Positions 32,868-44,325 are shown, numbered from the stretch's first letter. The stretch: DNA of 64,000 nt from Agapetus fuscipes (GCA_951799405.1 OX637342.1:1922001-1986000); one strand, 5' to 3'. Translations and numbers: made by a program. The notes: generated by a model not told the origin, from the sequence alone.

Positions 32868-33055
32868 TTTCAGGTTCATATTTAATGCATTCCCGCAAGC
32901 AGGCACATGTTAGTTCACGCTTGCACATACCGCGTGTGTATAACCAAAATTCACATGAACATAAACTTTGCAACTCTTGCCGCCTTCCCCTGAAATTGGG
33001 GTAGCATTGGCAAAAGTGAACCAAATTGTTGCAATATAGGGGGTCAAAGTACAGC
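32868..33055 (-). mobile_element. LA repeat, diverged
   Basis: TTCCCGCAAGCAGGCACATG, AACTCTTGCCGCCTTCCCCT; TTCAGGTTCATATTTAATGC at the tail side. Confidence 0.75.
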
Positions 33056-33877
33056 TTATATAATGTTAAAATTACAATAAAATGAACTTTATAAAAATAA
33101 AAACTTAACATATTCGTGGGAATCTCTTTATTATTCTTTATGTAGGTAGCAAAATTTATTTTTAACTTAATTTATATCAAAATGTGTTCATCAAAAGGTT
33201 ACAGTAATAAAAGTTATTTTATTTTTTCACCATTTAAACAATTCATAACAAGTAAAAAAATAAAAAAATAAATGCTGAACATTAATAATTTCTTAATTTA
33301 AAAAAAAAAAAAAAATTAAAAATGAAATTACATTTGTGTTCGTATTTTCATATTCCAAAATTATTGTATTACACAACATTTAAAAAAAAAAGTATTTTTA
33401 TCTTTTAAGAAAAATTTAAAAAGGCAAGTCATCTAAAATCATTTTAAATTATCTCAAAACCATTTTTATGTGATTTAAAATTACCAACAAATCAAATTCA
33501 AACGCAGAGACACAATAGCTCACATTTTTTAAAATAAAAAAATGTATATTTCGTAAGCTACAGCTTTTTTTCGGTCGGCGGAAATACGCAAAGGATATTT
33601 CTCATTGTATTTGTGATGGAGTGAGTTTTTTTGAGGTCCACGGTAATTCTGATCGCCGTTGGGGTCCTAGACGGTATTGTAAAGAAGCTTCCGAATAATA
33701 TTATATTTTATTTCAAATAGATGCTGGTAGTGTTAGATTTCAAGCGAATATATGTAATAAGAAGAAAAAAATACTGAATTTCAATCAAATGAAATATTTA
33801 TTTAATTCGTTTTTTTTGTTCATCTTTCCAAAATTAAATTAAGTAATAATATAATATAAGTAATATAAATAAGTAAT
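33056..33877. other. AT-rich spacer
   Basis: 33560-33700 is slightly GC-richer. No element identified. Confidence 0.45.
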
Positions 33878-35130
33878 AATTACTAACAAAAATTATCACA
33901 AAACGTTTGACAAACAAATTTGACTTTTACCAACCAGTGGAACAGGCAGGATTCCGAAAAGGATACAGTACCACCGACCATAAACATGCTGTTCGATCAT
34001 TAATAGAGAAGTGTACAGAATATAATGTACCACTATGCTTAGGTTATGTCGACTACCAAAAAGCTTTTGATTCCATCGAAACATGGGCCATACTGGCAGC
34101 AATGGATCAAGCACGCATTGACTCGAGGTTTACAGCTCTAATAAAAAACCTATACCAAAATGCAACCTTACAGGTAAAATTCAATGAGGACTGGTCGACG
34201 GATAAAATACAAGTTAAAAGAGGAATCCGACAAGGTGACACAATATCCCCGAAACTGTTTACACTGACATTGGAATACATTTTCAAAAAGCTTAGTTGGG
34301 AAAACAAAGGAGTACTCATAGATGGAAAATACCTAAGCCATTTACGATTTGCTGACGATATCATTGTTATGAGTAACAATCAAGAAGAGTTAGCCGAAAT
34401 GCTACAGGAACTGAACGAGGCCTCTAAAGATGTAGGACTGAGTATGAACCGGGCAAAACCCAAAGTAATGGGCACACAAAACTTTCAAATTAGGATTGAG
34501 GGCAGCAGTATCGAGGATGTCCAAGAATACATGTACCTAGGTCACAGTATCCGAATAGATAAGAAAAACCAGACTGCTGAGCTTAGAAGAAGGGTTGGAT
34601 TAAGCTGAGCTGCATTCGGAAAAATGGGATATATTTTAAAAAACCGGAAAATACCCATAAACCTGAAAAATAAGGTGTATGAACTATGTGTGTTGCCAGT
34701 AGCTACATATGGCCTAGAAACAGTAACTCTCACAAAACAAAGTGCCGAGAAGTTAAGAACGACCCAAAGAGCCATGGAAAGAGCCATGTTAGGACTCTCC
34801 CTTAGAGATAGAGTCAGAAATGAAACGGTGAGAGAAAATACAAAGGTCACTGACATAATCCACCGTGTAATGACTCAGAAATGGCAGTGGGCGGGACATG
34901 TAGCCAGAAGTCCGGATGACAAATGGACAAAAAGAATGCTGACTTGGAGACCTCGAACGACGAAGAGAAGTGTAGGGCGACCACAGTTGAGATGGAAGGA
35001 TGACCTGGACCGGCATGCTGGCGCGACCTGGACGCAGATTGCACAAGACAGGTCGATATGGAAACAGATGGAGGAGGCCTTCGTCCAGGAGTGGACGGAA
35101 ATGGGCTAAAGAAGAAGAAGAAGAAGAATA
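33878..35130 (+). mobile_element. 5'-truncated LINE Y (RTE-like) with GAA tail
   Basis: The homology starts abruptly within the reverse-transcriptase domain (LTKIITKRLTNKFDFYQP from about 33883) and ends at TAA 35107-35109. A run of GAA units follows with essentially no 3' UTR, a plan typical of RTE-clade LINEs. The abrupt 5' end after a TAATAAT stretch is standard 5' truncation. Confidence 0.9.
33883..35109 (+). pseudogene. LINE Y reverse-transcriptase ORF, one nonsense codon
   Basis: RT motifs appear in order: QAGFRKGYSTTDH; YVDYQKAFDSIE (motif A, catalytic Asp); GIRQGDTISPKLF (motif B); LRFADDIIVMS (motif C, both catalytic Asp); LSMNRAKPKVM (D); YLGHSI (E). The C-terminal region has GHVARSPDDKWTKRMLTW, GRPQLRWKDDL and WTQIAQDRSIW. 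It stays in one frame for about 1.2 kb. The only break is TGA at 34606-34608, inside L-S-stop-AAFGKMGY where relatives normally have Trp, so one TGG to TGA change explains it. The endonuclease domain is missing. This is the best-preserved coding sequence in the window. TTG at 33907 is not a real start. Confidence 0.92.
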
Positions 35131-35769
35131 ATATAAGATGGGATATCCCACAGACAGTTGCTTCTGTAAAAGCTAAATATTATTTTGGTATTGTTTGCTA
35201 AGCCACTTCTTTTTAATGTCTCAAAACAAAGCCAACGCAATACAAAACACAACACTACGCATATAACAGCCCTGCTGCAAGGGTACAAAACTAAAAGTAT
35301 CGACGTGAATTTTACTTAAGGTTCATACTAGGGGCACTCAATCTCTTTCCTTGAGCATAAATTTTGTCATATCAAATGTCTAATAGTAATCACTTGTTAG
35401 TTTATATACCGACAATGGACTCAGCAAAATATTCGATTTTTTCTTTACAAGTAACGTCACAGATCTATGTCATTAGGGTCCCTCCCTAAAAGCCAATAAC
35501 AAAATATTAGCCTTTTCCTTAGCAACCAGGCCGTGTGACGTCATGGTTTTTTGTGTGTAAAATTTGTGCCGAGTCCTTAACTGTCAGTAGATTCAATATT
35601 ATGTATCTTAAACATGCAAATATGTAATTCAAATACTTGGTCCTTCTCTGAATTCGCAGATTCTCAAACATTTTAATACAAGCAATTAATTATATTTTTA
35701 ATCACCAGCATTCCTAAAATTTCATTGCAAGACCATCCTACATAGTCCGTCCCACCAGTGCTTGTTGAG
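35131..35769. other. Spacer
   Basis: 35505-35585 (CTTAGCAACCAGGCCGTGTG, with TGACGTCA at 35536-35543) is a diverged repeat seen again, reversed, at 28385-28455. Confidence 0.4.
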
Positions 35770-36025
35770 CTTATCTACCATTTTATTCAATGTTGATCTT
35801 TAAATTAAATAGTCTTAGGAATCACATTCTACACAATCTGAGGTAAGAAAAAAAACTTTAAACACGATAGCGTGAGAGTTGTTTAAAATATTCTTAAAAT
35901 CAATTTTCAGTTTTCATAAGACACAATAGGTTCAGTACCTACCTACACATACAATCATTGCTCATGTAAAATTATCTCTGATGGACATAATACAAACAAG
36001 CAGTAAGCACGATACATGGATATAT
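35770..36025 (+). mobile_element. J repeat
   Basis: CTACCATTTTATTCAATG to GGACATAATACAAACAAGC; near full length. Confidence 0.75.
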
Positions 36026-36275
36026 TTTTCTCGGTTCGTTGTAACATTCAGACCGGTCATTTGTGAGCTCAGCCTTCAGTAAATTTATGAATAAGAGCTG
36101 GCTGATTCTCATGGTTGGCTTGGGATGAGCTCAAAACCGCAAATTAGCGAAAAGCAGCATGGAAGTTCTGATTAAGTCTCGGGCTATGAACAAATCATAT
36201 CGTGCGGTTTAAATTTTTTTTAGAATAAATTAGTATTTAAAATATTTCTGAATCATACTTACATACATGTAGGTA

Positions 36276-36651
36276 CCTTAGAGCATAAACAACGAAAGTC
36301 CACGTTTTTTGCGTTTTTGAGTTAATAATGCAGAAATTATTAGAATTAGCTGTTCTATAAGTGGTAAAAATATTGGAGTCCTCGGACTCATAGTTACTGA
36401 GATATCAAGTGTAAGAAATATGGGATGCACATAAAAGTGCGAGCATAAACCAACAAAGTTCCACAAACATTGTTCACATTACTTCACATTAAATAAATAT
36501 CGATAAAAGAAGATAAACAGTTTTTACAGATCAAAAATATCTCGTCTAGTTTAGAAGTTATGATGGTTAAAAAATGTGCACATTTTCACTAAAACTCGTC
36601 TCCTGCACATTTTACTAAATGTGACTACCTACCGTTGTTTATGCTCTAAGG
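36276..36651. mobile_element. 376-bp element with 19-bp inverted ends
   Basis: CCTTAGAGCATAAACAACG at 36276-36294 and its exact reverse complement at 36633-36651. The interior has no long frame. I could not define a target duplication. Confidence 0.65.
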
Positions 36652-36664
36652 GACAGATATGTAA

Positions 36665-36999
36665 CGCAACTAAACGCAACTAAGCTACACATATAGTGTA
36701 ACTTCTTGCCGCGTTATCCCCGAAAAGGTCGCATGTGGCGAGTTGAACCTATTTATTTTTACAGGTAAGGGGGCCGGCCTTACGCCAACCACTTCAGTTG
36801 AAGTGGGGGTTTTCCCAGCTCCCGAGGGGGCTGGTACTCATTTCTTGTGAAGGCTGAGTAAACCTTGCCGGTAATTTTATTATGGGGTTTGAAATAAACA
36901 CCGAAATAGGAAATCATTTCTGACACCCTCTTCGGTGGGATTCGAACCCGAGCTCACGGGGTAGAATGCGAGCACTCTACCAACTGAGCTATCGACCGG
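36665..36999 (-). mobile_element. SINE-B, complete
   Basis: Minus strand from TCCGGTCGATAGCTCAGTTG with GGGTTCGAATCCCACC (B box) to TAGCTTAGTTGCGTTTAGTT. Closest to the reference copy at 25189. Confidence 0.93.
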
Positions 37000-37149
37000 A
37001 CAAATACGAATATGTAAATAAGTAAAATATGTAAATACGAATTTGATCTTTTTTTCTTTTCTTTTCTGTCTATAGATTTTTAATTAAAACAAATTTTAGC
37101 TTGCTGTACAGATATGTTTCCTTTTGTCAATGCCAGCCCGGTTCGAGGA

Positions 37150-37424
37150 ACAGGCGGTAGGATTTGGTGAGTGCGGTGTTTGTGTGAATCACACTTCAAG
37201 CGCCCTCTGCGAGTTTGTCCGTCGCTATAGAAAGCGCCAATTATCAAGCAAAATCCAGTTGCATTAAGGTTGGATAGACCATTGGGGACCAGTCGTTTGT
37301 AGAGGTGCATTAATTTTACCAGCCAGCGAATAGCATATTGGAAAACATAAATGATACATTTTTTTGACATAGCTGGGATTCAAACCCAAAACTGAAGCGT
37401 TACTGCTAGACTACGGACCGGTCA
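37150..37424 (-). mobile_element. SINE-C
   Basis: Head GACCGGTCCGTAGTCTAGCA; B box GGGTTTGAATCCCAGC; tail end CTCACCAAATCCTACC. Confidence 0.85.
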
Positions 37425-37445
37425 TGTTTTATGTCATGAGTTTTT

Positions 37446-37575
37446 TTTAAAGTAGGTACACATGCAGCCCGTGCATACGTGAACTTACACGTGTCTGCCT
37501 GTGGGCATGCATTAAATATAAACCTTAAATGTCAATATATGTATCTTTGCAACTCAGATTATAGATTATAATTAT
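37446..37575 (+). mobile_element. LA, 3' half
   Basis: GTAGGTACACATGCAGCCCG to TTTGCAACTCAGATTATAGA. Confidence 0.8.
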
Positions 37576-37734
37576 GTAGACCTGCATTAAGATGCTAATG
37601 TGGTCCGGTCAATACCAGTCTACTGCATAACCATCACTATAAAAACATACATATCCGTGCATTAAATAAAAAAATCTAAGTTGCAATTGGATCTAATTAA
37701 AGTAAACTCATGTACACCTTGCGTATAGTCATTT

Positions 37735-37870
37735 AGAGACCTACCTCACAGCGGTGTTTGCTTGTGGGATCGAACCCAAGGCCTTTGGGTTCAGGCGCTA
37801 TAACCCCGTCCGCGACCCATTAGACTCTACAGGGGTCGGACCCCCGCGGATTTGGACTCCAATTTGCTAG
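37735..37870 (-). mobile_element. Third tRNA-headed SINE, fragment
   Basis: On the minus strand GTCGCGGACGGGGTTATAGC precedes CTTGGGTTCGATCCCACAAG, a good B box, about 30 bp on. The head differs from SINE-B and SINE-C. No body recognised. Confidence 0.55.
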
Positions 37871-38082
37871 CACAAGGATTCCCTGCAGGTTTGATCATTA
37901 GCGGCCTTGGAATAGCGTCTTACAAGTGCGAGAATTTTGAGAAATTCCAAAACCCCAAACTCTGAGAATCTGTGTGAATAAAGGCAGGTAATTGAGAATT
38001 CTATTGGTGTATTTTTTTCAATAATTAAATTTATTGTTAATAGAACACACTTATAATATCACGTCCATTCCTCTTTAATTTT

Positions 38083-38358
38083 TTAGATGATGTTTGGTGA
38101 GCGCTGTTTTTGTGGGCAATCACACCTCAAGAGCCCTCTGGAGTTTTTCGTGGTCGCTTCAAAGCACCAAATTGGACTGGACTTAGCTGTTGCTGTTTTG
38201 GATGGATATTTTTGTGACCGGTCTTTGGTAAATGCAATGAATTTTTCAAGGCATCGAAGAAAATTTTTGAAAGAGTATATATTTTATTATGTCCGTCGGG
38301 AATCGAACCCATGATTCTTCGTTTACGGGTCCGTTAACTACAAGACTACGGACCGTTA
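38083..38358 (-). mobile_element. SINE-C, diverged
   Basis: GGTTCGATTCCCGACGGAC (B box) on the minus strand; CACCTCAAGAGCCCTCTGG at the tail side. Confidence 0.8.
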
Positions 38359-38374
38359 ATGATGATGATGAGTT

Positions 38375-38690
38375 GATGATCTTTTTATAGCGACGTTTCG
38401 TGATGTAGTCACTCCAAGGACGCTTGTGCAAAAGATGCCAGAAATTTGCTTGTCTCCAGTGCTTTCCGGAACTTTTCATGGTCCTCTAGCTCTCTCACAT
38501 GATGTGGCAGGTGGTTCCAGGCCGAAGGATCAGCAACTGCAAATGCACGCTCTCCAAACATAACAAACATAAAAACAGTAGTAATTCTCTTTTTAAAGCC
38601 TCGATTCAAATTCGAGAGTATCACAAAGTCCATAGTTTGTTCTGTCCTGGCACACTTTTTTGCAACACTCATTTTAGAGCTATGGTCAAG
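38375..38690 (-). mobile_element. LINE Z C-terminal region
   Basis: Minus-strand frame of 87 codons with FVMFGERAFAVADPSAWNHL, PHHVRELEDHEKFRKALE and FAQASLE. F-V-GP-WN-LP is the C-terminal hallmark of CR1/Jockey-type LINEs. It continues into GTGACTACATCACGAAACG, shared with 9008-9270. Confidence 0.72.
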
Positions 38691-38744
38691 CGATCAAGAA
38701 TGTAATTTCAACAAAGCGCGCTTGAAATAAAATAACGCTGGTGC

Positions 38745-38800
38745 GATTTCCGTTGGGCCGCTTGACGATAACTTTGACCCTGGTTAAACATATCGTTCCC
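38745..38800 (+). mobile_element. SINE P fragment
   Basis: GATAACTTTGACCCTGGTTA is shared with 47280-47330 and 60180-60230. Confidence 0.45.
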
Positions 38801-38844
38801 CCAGTTTTGTTTGCCATGTAGACCAATTTTGTCAAATGTGACTT

Positions 38845-39055
38845 TTTAACGCAGTTGTCTTAAAAATCAAATTCTCCACAATCTGGGCTAAAAAAATATG
38901 TAAAACTCGGTAATGTGAGAGTTGTTTTAAATATTTTTTAAATCAATTTTCTGTTTTCATAAGACACATTGGTCCAGTACACATGCAAACATTGCTCATG
39001 TAAAATTAGCTTAATGGTCCATACGGCAAACAAGAACTAAGGCAGCGATATGTCA
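38845..39055 (+). mobile_element. J repeat
   Basis: CTCCACAATCTGGGCTAAAA to GCAAACAAGAACTAAGGC. Confidence 0.75.
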
Positions 39056-39074
39056 TATGTTTATCATTAATTCA

Positions 39075-39190
39075 TTGTTCATTAAAACAAACACACAATT
39101 AATTATCCATTATTGATAATGTTTAAACCTGTTTCTGAACTTTTGAAGTAGGTTGATGAATTGCATTTTGCTGTACAATTTGTGAAAATT
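39075..39190 (+). mobile_element. SINE P 3' part
   Basis: ACCTGTTTCTGAACTTTTG and AGGTTGATGAATTGCATTTT match 47650-47720 and 60405-60475. Confidence 0.5.
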
Positions 39191-39331
39191 CAATGAAGTA
39201 TAATTCAACCTGAAGAAATTATTTTATTGATTGTAGAGGTATAATCTTTGTAATCTTCAGAATCGTTCCTGAAGAAATTATATTATGGAGTACAAATAGT
39301 TTCCAATCATGCAAAAGTAAATTGTAAATAG

Positions 39332-39570
39332 GCTTGTATGCCTGACCACCCATACTGTAACAAATGGTTCACTTTGCCAATGTCACCCCTGTTTCAGGGA
39401 AGGTCGGCAAAAGTTGTGGGGCTAAGGTTCATTTGAGGTTTGGATTTTATTTGTAAGTACACATTTAGCATTTGTAAGCGCGAACTACACTTGTTGGTTT
39501 GTGGGCAAACATCTGAGAGCTTTAAATTAATATATCCTTGCAACTTAGATTATAGATAGATTAAAGATTA
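39332..39570 (+). mobile_element. LA repeat
   Basis: GTATGCCTGACCACCCATAC to CTTGCAACTTAGATTATAGA; the first 15 bp are missing. Confidence 0.88.
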
Positions 39571-39959
39571 CAGATATAGAGCAAATTGAGCAATATTTTT
39601 GATGAAATCACAACAGCGATCGATTTCGGTACGGATGTGCAAATTTATCGCTAATAATAATAAAACGATGAGACGTTTTGATATTGAAATGGCGAAATTT
39701 TACTGCACGACTTTTATGAACTTGCATAACTATAAAAATAAATTCTGTAATGAAAATATTAATGGTTTTATCGGATGAAGACAGTATAGAGTGTATCTGG
39801 AATATACAAGCATGTAACCGTTGCTCTTTTACACGTCTTTCTTTTTAGTCAAAACATCGCATCCATTGACTTCTTGACATCCATGATACTCGTATATGTT
39901 AACTATAAACTATTTCAACGAAAAAAGACATTATATTGCTTGACTTATAGGTCGGTTCC

Positions 39960-40312
39960 TTGACTTATAAGCTAGATTCAAGAGACTCTAGGGGTCTATG
40001 ACAGTTGTTATAGTGCCGCAGAGGTGTTGGTGATGTGGCAGTTGTCCTTATCCGGTTGCAGGGTCGTTAGCTGCGCAGTGCTGTGGTGTGTGTTGCGTTG
40101 CTGTGTTTTGAGACACTGAGAGGAAATGGCGATTGATATTGGATTTGAAAAGGGTAAGGTTAAATTAGGATGGCAACACAGATACCGGTAACTCATTCCA
40201 TAAGCGGACAGTTTGGCAGAGGAATGAGTCGTGAAAACACGAAGTTCTCATAGTTTTGATATCGACTGCAAATGGTTGGATGTGAGCCGTTCTACGAGTT
40301 GACCTTGCTGTG
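39960..40312 (-). mobile_element. LINE W C-terminus and 3' end
   Basis: Minus strand: FHDSFLCQTVRLWNELPVSV, then, in the same or a shifted frame, FKSNINRHFLSVSKH. R-LWN-LP followed by F-K--INR is the C-terminus of Jockey-type LINEs. The 3' end carries CAGAGGTGTTGGTGATG, also at 21733, and near 51818 a related junction. Confidence 0.65.
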
Positions 40313-40315
40313 AAG

Positions 40316-40545
40316 TTGATCACCCATACTGTAAAAAAGTGGTTCACTTTACCAACTTCACCCTGTAAGAGGGAAGGTCGACAAGAATTGCACTGCATAT
40401 GTTCATTTGAAATTGGGTTTTTATGTTGTAAGTCCACATGTAGCATATGTAAGCGAAAACTTACATGTAGGTACCTGCCTATGAGCATGCATTAACTACG
40501 AGCCTTAAATTTCTATATATCTTAGCAATTTAGCGTATAGATAGA
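40316..40545 (+). mobile_element. LA repeat
   Basis: TTGATCACCCATACTGTAAA to TCTTAGCAATTTAGCGTATA; follows LINE W with no gap. Confidence 0.82.
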
Positions 40546-41003
40546 TTATGAAATAAGTAAGTATACTCTTATATACCAAAGTGGATATAATACAAGCAAG
40601 GATATTATATATATTAAGATTGGATATATTAAATTTGGGTTCGGATCCAATATCAATGTTAATAAGCTAGCCTTTTTTTATTATTTTCGGTATGGATTTT
40701 TAATAAGGCCCCGAATCGCAATATTCAACGGAGAGAAACGGTTTTCTGCTTCTGCCTTATAAATTTATTTTTAAAAAGGATCGCTGATTTTTTTGTGCTA
40801 CAAAATGTTTGCATTAAAGTTATTATATTTTTAGGATGATTTAATTTAAAGAAAATATTGAATATTAGGTTGTTTTTTTTCCAAATTGGAATATAAATCA
40901 TAGACTAAAATAAACATTTAATAATCAAGAAAAACTGTGGCATAAAAATAATCAAATTTTGTCGCTTGGTTTTACAAACAAACAAAACGAGATTATGCTA
41001 CTA
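40546..41003. other. AT-rich spacer
   Basis: Nothing recognised. Confidence 0.5.
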
Positions 41004-41095
41004 ATAAGCTACAAATATGGTGAAACTTCTTGCCGCGTTTTCTCCGAAGTGGTCATATTTGGCGAGTGGAACGTATTTTTTTTACATGTAAGGTA
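41004..41095 (-). mobile_element. SINE-B 3' end fragment
   Basis: AATAAGCTACAAATATGGTG, CTTCTTGCCGCGTTTTCTCC. Confidence 0.8.
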
Positions 41096-41176
41096 AAAAT
41101 GTGATCGACAAATGTAAATATATATCTAAACAGCTATTCTTTTGGATTTATTTCGTTTTATTTTTAAGGAAACATT

Positions 41177-41421
41177 CGGGCTATTCTTAGACATTTTAGT
41201 CGCCCGTTGAACCCACGCATTGACAAACTTATGATGCCTCGGCTGAAAGTTTCATGACCACGGTCATTCTTACCTACCGAATTTTGGTAGTATTTGTATG
41301 AAGACTGTAATCAGCTGTTCACCTGCTGCCATCTTGGATAGACAGGTCTTCATACACATGCATCATTAGTTTGTCAAAGCGTGGGCTCAACGAGCGACTA
41401 AAATGTCTAAGAACAGCCCCG
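41177..41421. mobile_element. F-family foldback
   Basis: CGGGCTATTCTTAGACATTT at the left; the same sequence inward from the right end. Inner arms hold a repeated CATGAT/ATGATGC. Flanking triplets ATT/TTT, so the target duplication is imperfect. Confidence 0.72.
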
Positions 41422-41880
41422 TTTTTGGTTTCTTGACCGGAGACCATATTTCTTGACGTTAGCATAATATGTATTTATCTTTATCACAATCAATATTTTT
41501 TTTGTTAAATTTAAACCAAAAATGTTTGAAAAAAAAATAGATACTTTAGTTCAAAATATTTGAAAAATCTATGCTAGAAGTTAAGAGGGCACTTTACTTA
41601 CGGAAAGGGCTACGTTGGTTAGGTAGGTACATCGATCGCTTCCACAGGTGGGAAGTTCACAAATAACTCTTTAAACCTGTTGAGTTGTTTCAGGTAATCG
41701 GCCAAGTATGTGCGCCTCGGGAAATTTACTCTCCTAAAGTAACTCTTCCGGAAAATTCCTCTGTTTAACAAGATGTATTTAATGACCTAACCTCAATTAA
41801 TTTGTTTATTTTCATTAATGAAAAATGTGATATTATTTTATATAATTCTGTGTATTTATTTATTTTATAAATCACTGTAA
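41422..41880. other. Spacer
   Basis: No element identified. Confidence 0.45.
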
Positions 41881-41886
41881 AGTAAA

Positions 41887-42243
41887 ATGAAGATGTACAA
41901 GACCTGCGTTAGACCGATAATGACATACGGTATCGAAACCAGAGCCGACACCACGAGAACGAAGAGTCTCCTACGAACCACCGAAATGAAAACTCTCCGC
42001 CCTATTGCAGGATTGACCATGCGAGACAGAATACGAAATTCCGAAATTCGGAGGATCTGTGATGTCGAGGATGTCGTGCGATGGGGTAGAAACAGAAGAC
42101 GCTACTGGAGAGATCACGTCGAAAGAATGGATCCGGTGAGAATGGTGAAAATAGCGGCAGACGAGATACCATCAACCAGCAGACCCCCTGGACGACCACC
42201 AAAGAGGTGGAAGGACAGCTGGACATCCGCGTCCCAGGAGTGA
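41887..42243 (+). pseudogene. LINE X C-terminal ORF (118 codons)
   Basis: The frame MYKTCVRPIMTYGIETRAD begins just past the RT domain of insect LINEs (YKTCVRPVMTYG). It continues LRTTEMKTLRPIAGLTMRDR, VVRWGRNRRRYWRDHVERMD and RPPGRPPKRWKDSWTS, and ends TGA. The RT catalytic motifs are absent, so this is a truncated copy that has stayed open by chance or youth. After the stop come about 45 bp and a GAAGAAGAGAAGAAG tail. Mutated fragments of the same family are at 8745 and 9715. Confidence 0.82.
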
Positions 42244-42297
42244 ACCCGAGAATAAACAGGACCTAGTCCTAAAACAAGCTGAAGAAGAGAAGAAGAC

Positions 42298-42590
42298 TGT
42301 AAAAAATGCTTCAACTTTTCCAACGTTACACTATTTTAGGGTAGAGTGGCAAAAGTTTTAAGGTTTGGGTTTTTCATTTGTTAACAGCTGTACACATTCA
42401 GCATTAGTAAGCGCGAATTACACGTGTTTGTTTGTAGGCATGCATTTGAGAGCCTTAAATGTTAATATATCTCGGCAACTTAGATTAAAGATAGATTATA
42501 GATAACACACATGGTGCATACGTAGTGCGTACGCTGATTTACAAGCTTTTGCATATGAGCATGCATTTAATATGAAGCTTTTGAAATAAT
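42298..42590 (+). mobile_element. LA repeat plus a second 3' scrap
   Basis: CTGTAAAAAATGCTTCAACT to CTCGGCAACTTAGATTAAAG (to 42505). 42510-42590 repeats the LA 3' region in diverged form (GTGCGTACGCTGATTTACA). Confidence 0.78.
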
Positions 42591-42857
42591 TTCAATTGTT
42601 GGTTTGGTTTATTATTTATGTGAAATTACATTGTCATTTCAAAGATTGTAAATAAAAAGTTTACACGATGAAAGTTGGAAAACCGAAAAGGTTTGTAATG
42701 TTTTTTACGTACAAAATAGTGAAATGTAGTGTAACGAGTAAAGAAAAGCTTTTTTTCTTTATTTTTGCATCTTTATTGTTTATCTGCCTATGCAACTAAA
42801 ATTTAAGAAGAGTATAGATAGACCTATTTTGAAAAATATTGAGTGGAAATTTTCTTA

Positions 42858-43123
42858 CAATTTCATACATTTTCTAGGAATTTTGAATACATTTTTTATT
42901 TACGCAATCAAGATGGTTTTTCGTACTGTTTTATACTTGAGGTACTGTTAAAGTGTAAATTACACTCTAAAAATAAAAACAAGACATTGCTCTATACTTA
43001 AGTTCAAACTCATTATCAGAATGTATGGTACCTAACTGAAACAGCGCTTCCTCTCGGCGTTTAAGTTTCCACACAGTTTTGGAAAACGCTTCGATTGAGT
43101 TTAGGTGTAAAGTTTTAAGCTTG
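42858..43123. mobile_element. Two adjacent E-family foldbacks
   Basis: 42858-42952 is a right half ending GTTTTATACTTGAGGTACTG. 42985-43123 is a diverged whole copy (CTCTATACTTAAGTTC; AAACAGCGCTTCC; AAGCTTGAGTAGTG). Confidence 0.5.
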
Positions 43124-43479
43124 AGTAGTGGCTTTGAAATACTGTATTAAGTCATTACACAGATTGCAATGCTCGTTTGTCTTATTCAACACAAATAACA
43201 CCTTTGTTATTATAAAAAAAAAACAACAACAAAAAAAAGGCAAACAAATATCTTCATTGTATATACTTACACGCTACAACGCTAAGAAACAGCTAATTCA
43301 ATTGTATGATTTTTTTTGTCAGTACAAAATTATAGTCCAACATTTCATATAAACAATTAGTGCTTGTATGATATTTGTTGAGTTTACTTACTTGCGCCCA
43401 GGAGGGACAAAAATAAAGTATTGGATTGTCGAGGATTTTTCTTTTATGATTTTCATGGAAATGAATCGTATTTTTTTTT

Positions 43480-43630
43480 ACTAAGCTACACAAATAGTGT
43501 AACTTCTTGCCTGCGTTAGCCTCGAAGGGTGTATTTTTCTCGTTTCGGTGTTTATTTTAATCACAAAAAAAACAAAGTTTCCTGAGTGCAACTAAGCTCC
43601 ACATATAGTGTAACTTGCCTGCGTTTTTCC
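43480..43630 (-). mobile_element. Two SINE-B end fragments
   Basis: CTAAGCTACACAAATAGTG (43480-43558, internally deleted) and GCAACTAAGCTCCACATATA (43588-43630). Confidence 0.7.
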
Positions 43631-43653
43631 ACCTGGTGATTCGGGACCTTTTA

Positions 43654-44325
43654 TTATCCTGTAACTCTGTCGCCATTCCGCTAGGTGTGGTCAGAGCCTC
43701 TGCAGAGTTGCCTCCATTTTTTCCTATCCTGACACCTGACATACCTCTTTCAATTCCTTCATATCAATCACCTTTTTCATGCACTTTCTTCTTTTACGGT
43801 CACTTTTTATAAACCATTCTTTCACAATCTCCTCAATCTGATCACTCCATACTTTTTTCGTTCGTCCCTTCCCACTTTTTCCTTTCATACTTTCTTTGTA
43901 TACATACTTTGTCAGTCTATCATCATTCATTATTTCCACATGCCCAAACCATCTCATCACATTCTTTTGTACTTTAACTTTCACGTCCTCTTTCAAATTA
44001 TATTATTTTTTTCCCCATTCATTTCTAACTCTATCCCTCAAAGTTTTTCCTGTCATAAGAGTACTTCTCAAATGCTTCATTTCCACCGTACATACTTTAT
44101 TCATTTCGCCATCATTCACTGTCCATGCTTCACTTCCATCCATCAAAGTTGGTAACAATATGCCATTGTGTACCGCCATTCTCAGATCCATCTTTAATCG
44201 CTTGTTTTTTGCTATTCTTCCTATTGCACCGACCACTTGCTTTCCTTTGCACACCCTATTCTCAAGTTCTCTTGTCATCTTTCCATTATTTTCAAATTTT
44301 GCTAACAAATATACAAAACAAGAAA
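43654..44325 (-). mobile_element. LINE LD, 3' part
   Basis: Holds about 190 codons of C-terminal ORF followed by the LD 3' end (GGAATGGCGACAGAGTTACA). Truncated at its 5' end beside an AT-rich sequence. Confidence 0.82.
43724..44308 (-). pseudogene. LINE LD C-terminal ORF with one in-frame stop
   Basis: From 44308 the frame reads FENNGKMTRELENRVCKGKQ, MAVHNGILLPTLMDGSEAWT and LRDRVRNEWGKK, then TAA (44003-44005). It continues in the same frame with LKEDVKVKVQKNVMRWFGHV and RKCMKKVIDMKELKEVC. LP-L--GSE-W and RW-GHV are conserved post-RT LINE motifs. A short insertion near 43735 breaks the last codons relative to 52862. Confidence 0.8.

Noticed and set aside
33907..33909. TTG start codon for the RT frame
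   Set aside because: RT homology continues upstream in frame (LTKIITKR); the copy is 5'-truncated.
34789..35151. Minus-strand frames over LINE Y
   Set aside because: Antisense shadows of the RT frame; run into the GAA tail as Ser/Leu repeats.
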